Shown one piece after another: positions 5,375 to 5,960 of a DNA stretch of 5,960 nucleotides. Under the pieces are notes generated by a model. That model was not told the DNA's origin and did no database searches. It saw only the letters and a program-made list of their open reading frames with translations. The stretch comes from Candidatus Magasanikiibacteriota bacterium (lineage in GTDB: Bacteria; Patescibacteriota; Patescibacteriia; Magasanikbacterales; UBA922), in contig QIHL01000063.1 of the NCBI GenBank assembly GCA_003230965.1, forward strand, positions 1 through 5,960, read 5' to 3'. The translations under genes were made by a program, and so were the position numbers. Each line of letters begins with the position of its first letter. Positions within the stretch are counted from its first letter, which is position 1.

Positions 5375-5960
5375 AAAAAGTGTACGTTTGATACAAATAC
5401 ATAAACATTGGTTTGTATTTGCTGGGCTTCTTTTAGTTACTTTTCTTTTGTACTGGCCAACGCTTCATGTAGGATTTTTGAGTGATGATTTTGATATGTT
5501 GACTATTACAATCGCACAACATAATCCATTTCATTTTTTTCTTACTAATCTCATAGGTACACAAATTGGTTCATCGTATGGACCAGTGTACAATATATTT
5601 TTTTGGATTGAGTATCATCTATTTGGTTTGCATGCCATTTTCTATCATGTCATAGAGTTATTCGTTGCTTCACTGGTTGCACTCTGTGTATTTCTATTGG
5701 TTCGTGAAATTACAAATAGAGACATAATCGCCATTGCCTCTGCATTTCTTTTTTTAGTATTGCCGAATCATACATCAGCTATGGCATGGGTTGCTGTGCT
5801 ACCGCATGTACTGGCAAGTCTATTTTTTTTGTATGCTTTGTATAGTTATGTGCGTTATGTTCTGACACTACAGCGATCGTGGTTTGTTGTTGCGACTGTA
5901 GCAGGAGTGTTGGCACTATTGGTGAAAGAAATTGCTGTGACTATTTTTCTTTTGTTTGCA
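5367..5960 (+). CDS. GT-C-fold multi-spanning membrane glycosyltransferase-like protein, TMTC/PMT-like (3' end outside window)
   Basis: The first 198 residues are present and the frame is still open at the window end. A short basic N-terminus (MIEKSVRLIQIHKH) precedes membrane helix 1 (about 15-31). It is followed by PTLHVGFLSDDFDML, where Asp40-Asp41 matches the acidic pair of the first extracytoplasmic loop in GT-C enzymes that use lipid-phosphate sugars. More helices lie at about 72-85, 90-113, 119-133, 143-165 and 172-192. The segment LFLVLPNHTSAMAWVAVLP (128-146), a Leu/Phe-rich helix ending SYVRY, and LALLVKEIAV (182-191) follow the order HP-x-HTEAVAW...LLALLSKE of TMTC O-mannosyltransferase-like proteins. 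The ATG overlaps the end of the GT2 gene (ATGATTGA), which suggests translational coupling. The pair would make and then use a lipid-linked sugar. The acceptor is unknown, and the C-terminal half, including any TPR repeats, is not visible. It was not recognised from a close homologue, so the family call is moderate. Confidence 0.78.
   Translation, partial: MIEKSVRLIQIHKHWFVFAGLLLVTFLLYWPTLHVGFLSDDFDMLTITIAQHNPFHFFLTNLIGTQIGSSYGPVYNIFFWIEYHLFGLHAIFYHVIELFVASLVALCVFLLVREITNRDIIAIASAFLFLVLPNHTSAMAWVAVLPHVLASLFFLYALYSYVRYVLTLQRSWFVVATVAGVLALLVKEIAVTIFLLFA

Overview
The window is an AT-rich bacterial segment in which every gene I can support lies on the + strand. In order it holds: the C-terminal tail of an unidentified protein (3-95), asparaginyl-tRNA synthetase (asnS, 181-1476), a membrane-anchored protein with Asp-box (BNR-like) repeats (ATG at 1798, but coding character extends back to about 1579), aspartyl-tRNA synthetase (aspS, 2820-4586), a family 2 glycosyltransferase of the dolichyl-phosphate-mannose synthase type (4634-5374), and the start of a multi-spanning GT-C-like membrane protein that runs off the window (5367-5960). 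I see no tRNA, rRNA, CRISPR array, transposase or attachment site.

The AspRS has the bacterial GAD insertion domain, so this is a bacterium. TGA ends three of the four complete genes, so TGA is a stop here and the TGA-as-glycine codes of Gracilibacteria/Absconditabacteria are excluded. No start codon in the window has a Shine-Dalgarno sequence; asnS and aspS are instead preceded by T-rich tracts. The AspRS subtype (an extra Gly in the motif 2 loop, and the GHNPFSMPQ stretch) is one I associate with Alphaproteobacteria and with Patescibacteria (CPR). Together with the low GC, the missing Shine-Dalgarno sites and a GT2 plus TMTC-like pair, this makes a Patescibacteria genome my best guess. It is an inference from family resemblance, not a demonstrated placement.

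Functionally there are two themes. The two paralogous class IIb synthetases supply Asn-tRNA(Asn) and Asp-tRNA(Asp), and they share an upstream arrangement (a TGCTA element 32-33 bases before the ATG and a TTTAATTT tract next to it) that may mean common expression control. The distal GT2/GT-C pair, joined by an 8-base overlap, looks like a lipid-linked sugar route: the GT2 would make a polyprenyl-phosphate sugar and the membrane protein would use it outside the membrane. The Asp-box protein between the synthetases is predicted to be exported and anchored, and has no obvious link to translation.

The strongest anomaly is at that protein's 5' end. An open, clearly protein-like N-terminus (basic tip, one 20-residue membrane segment, Thr/Ser-rich linker) is fused in frame upstream of the only ATG, but contains no ATG, GTG, TTG or CTG. 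The best start is an ATT at 1579, which lies inside a 14-bp A/T hairpin.
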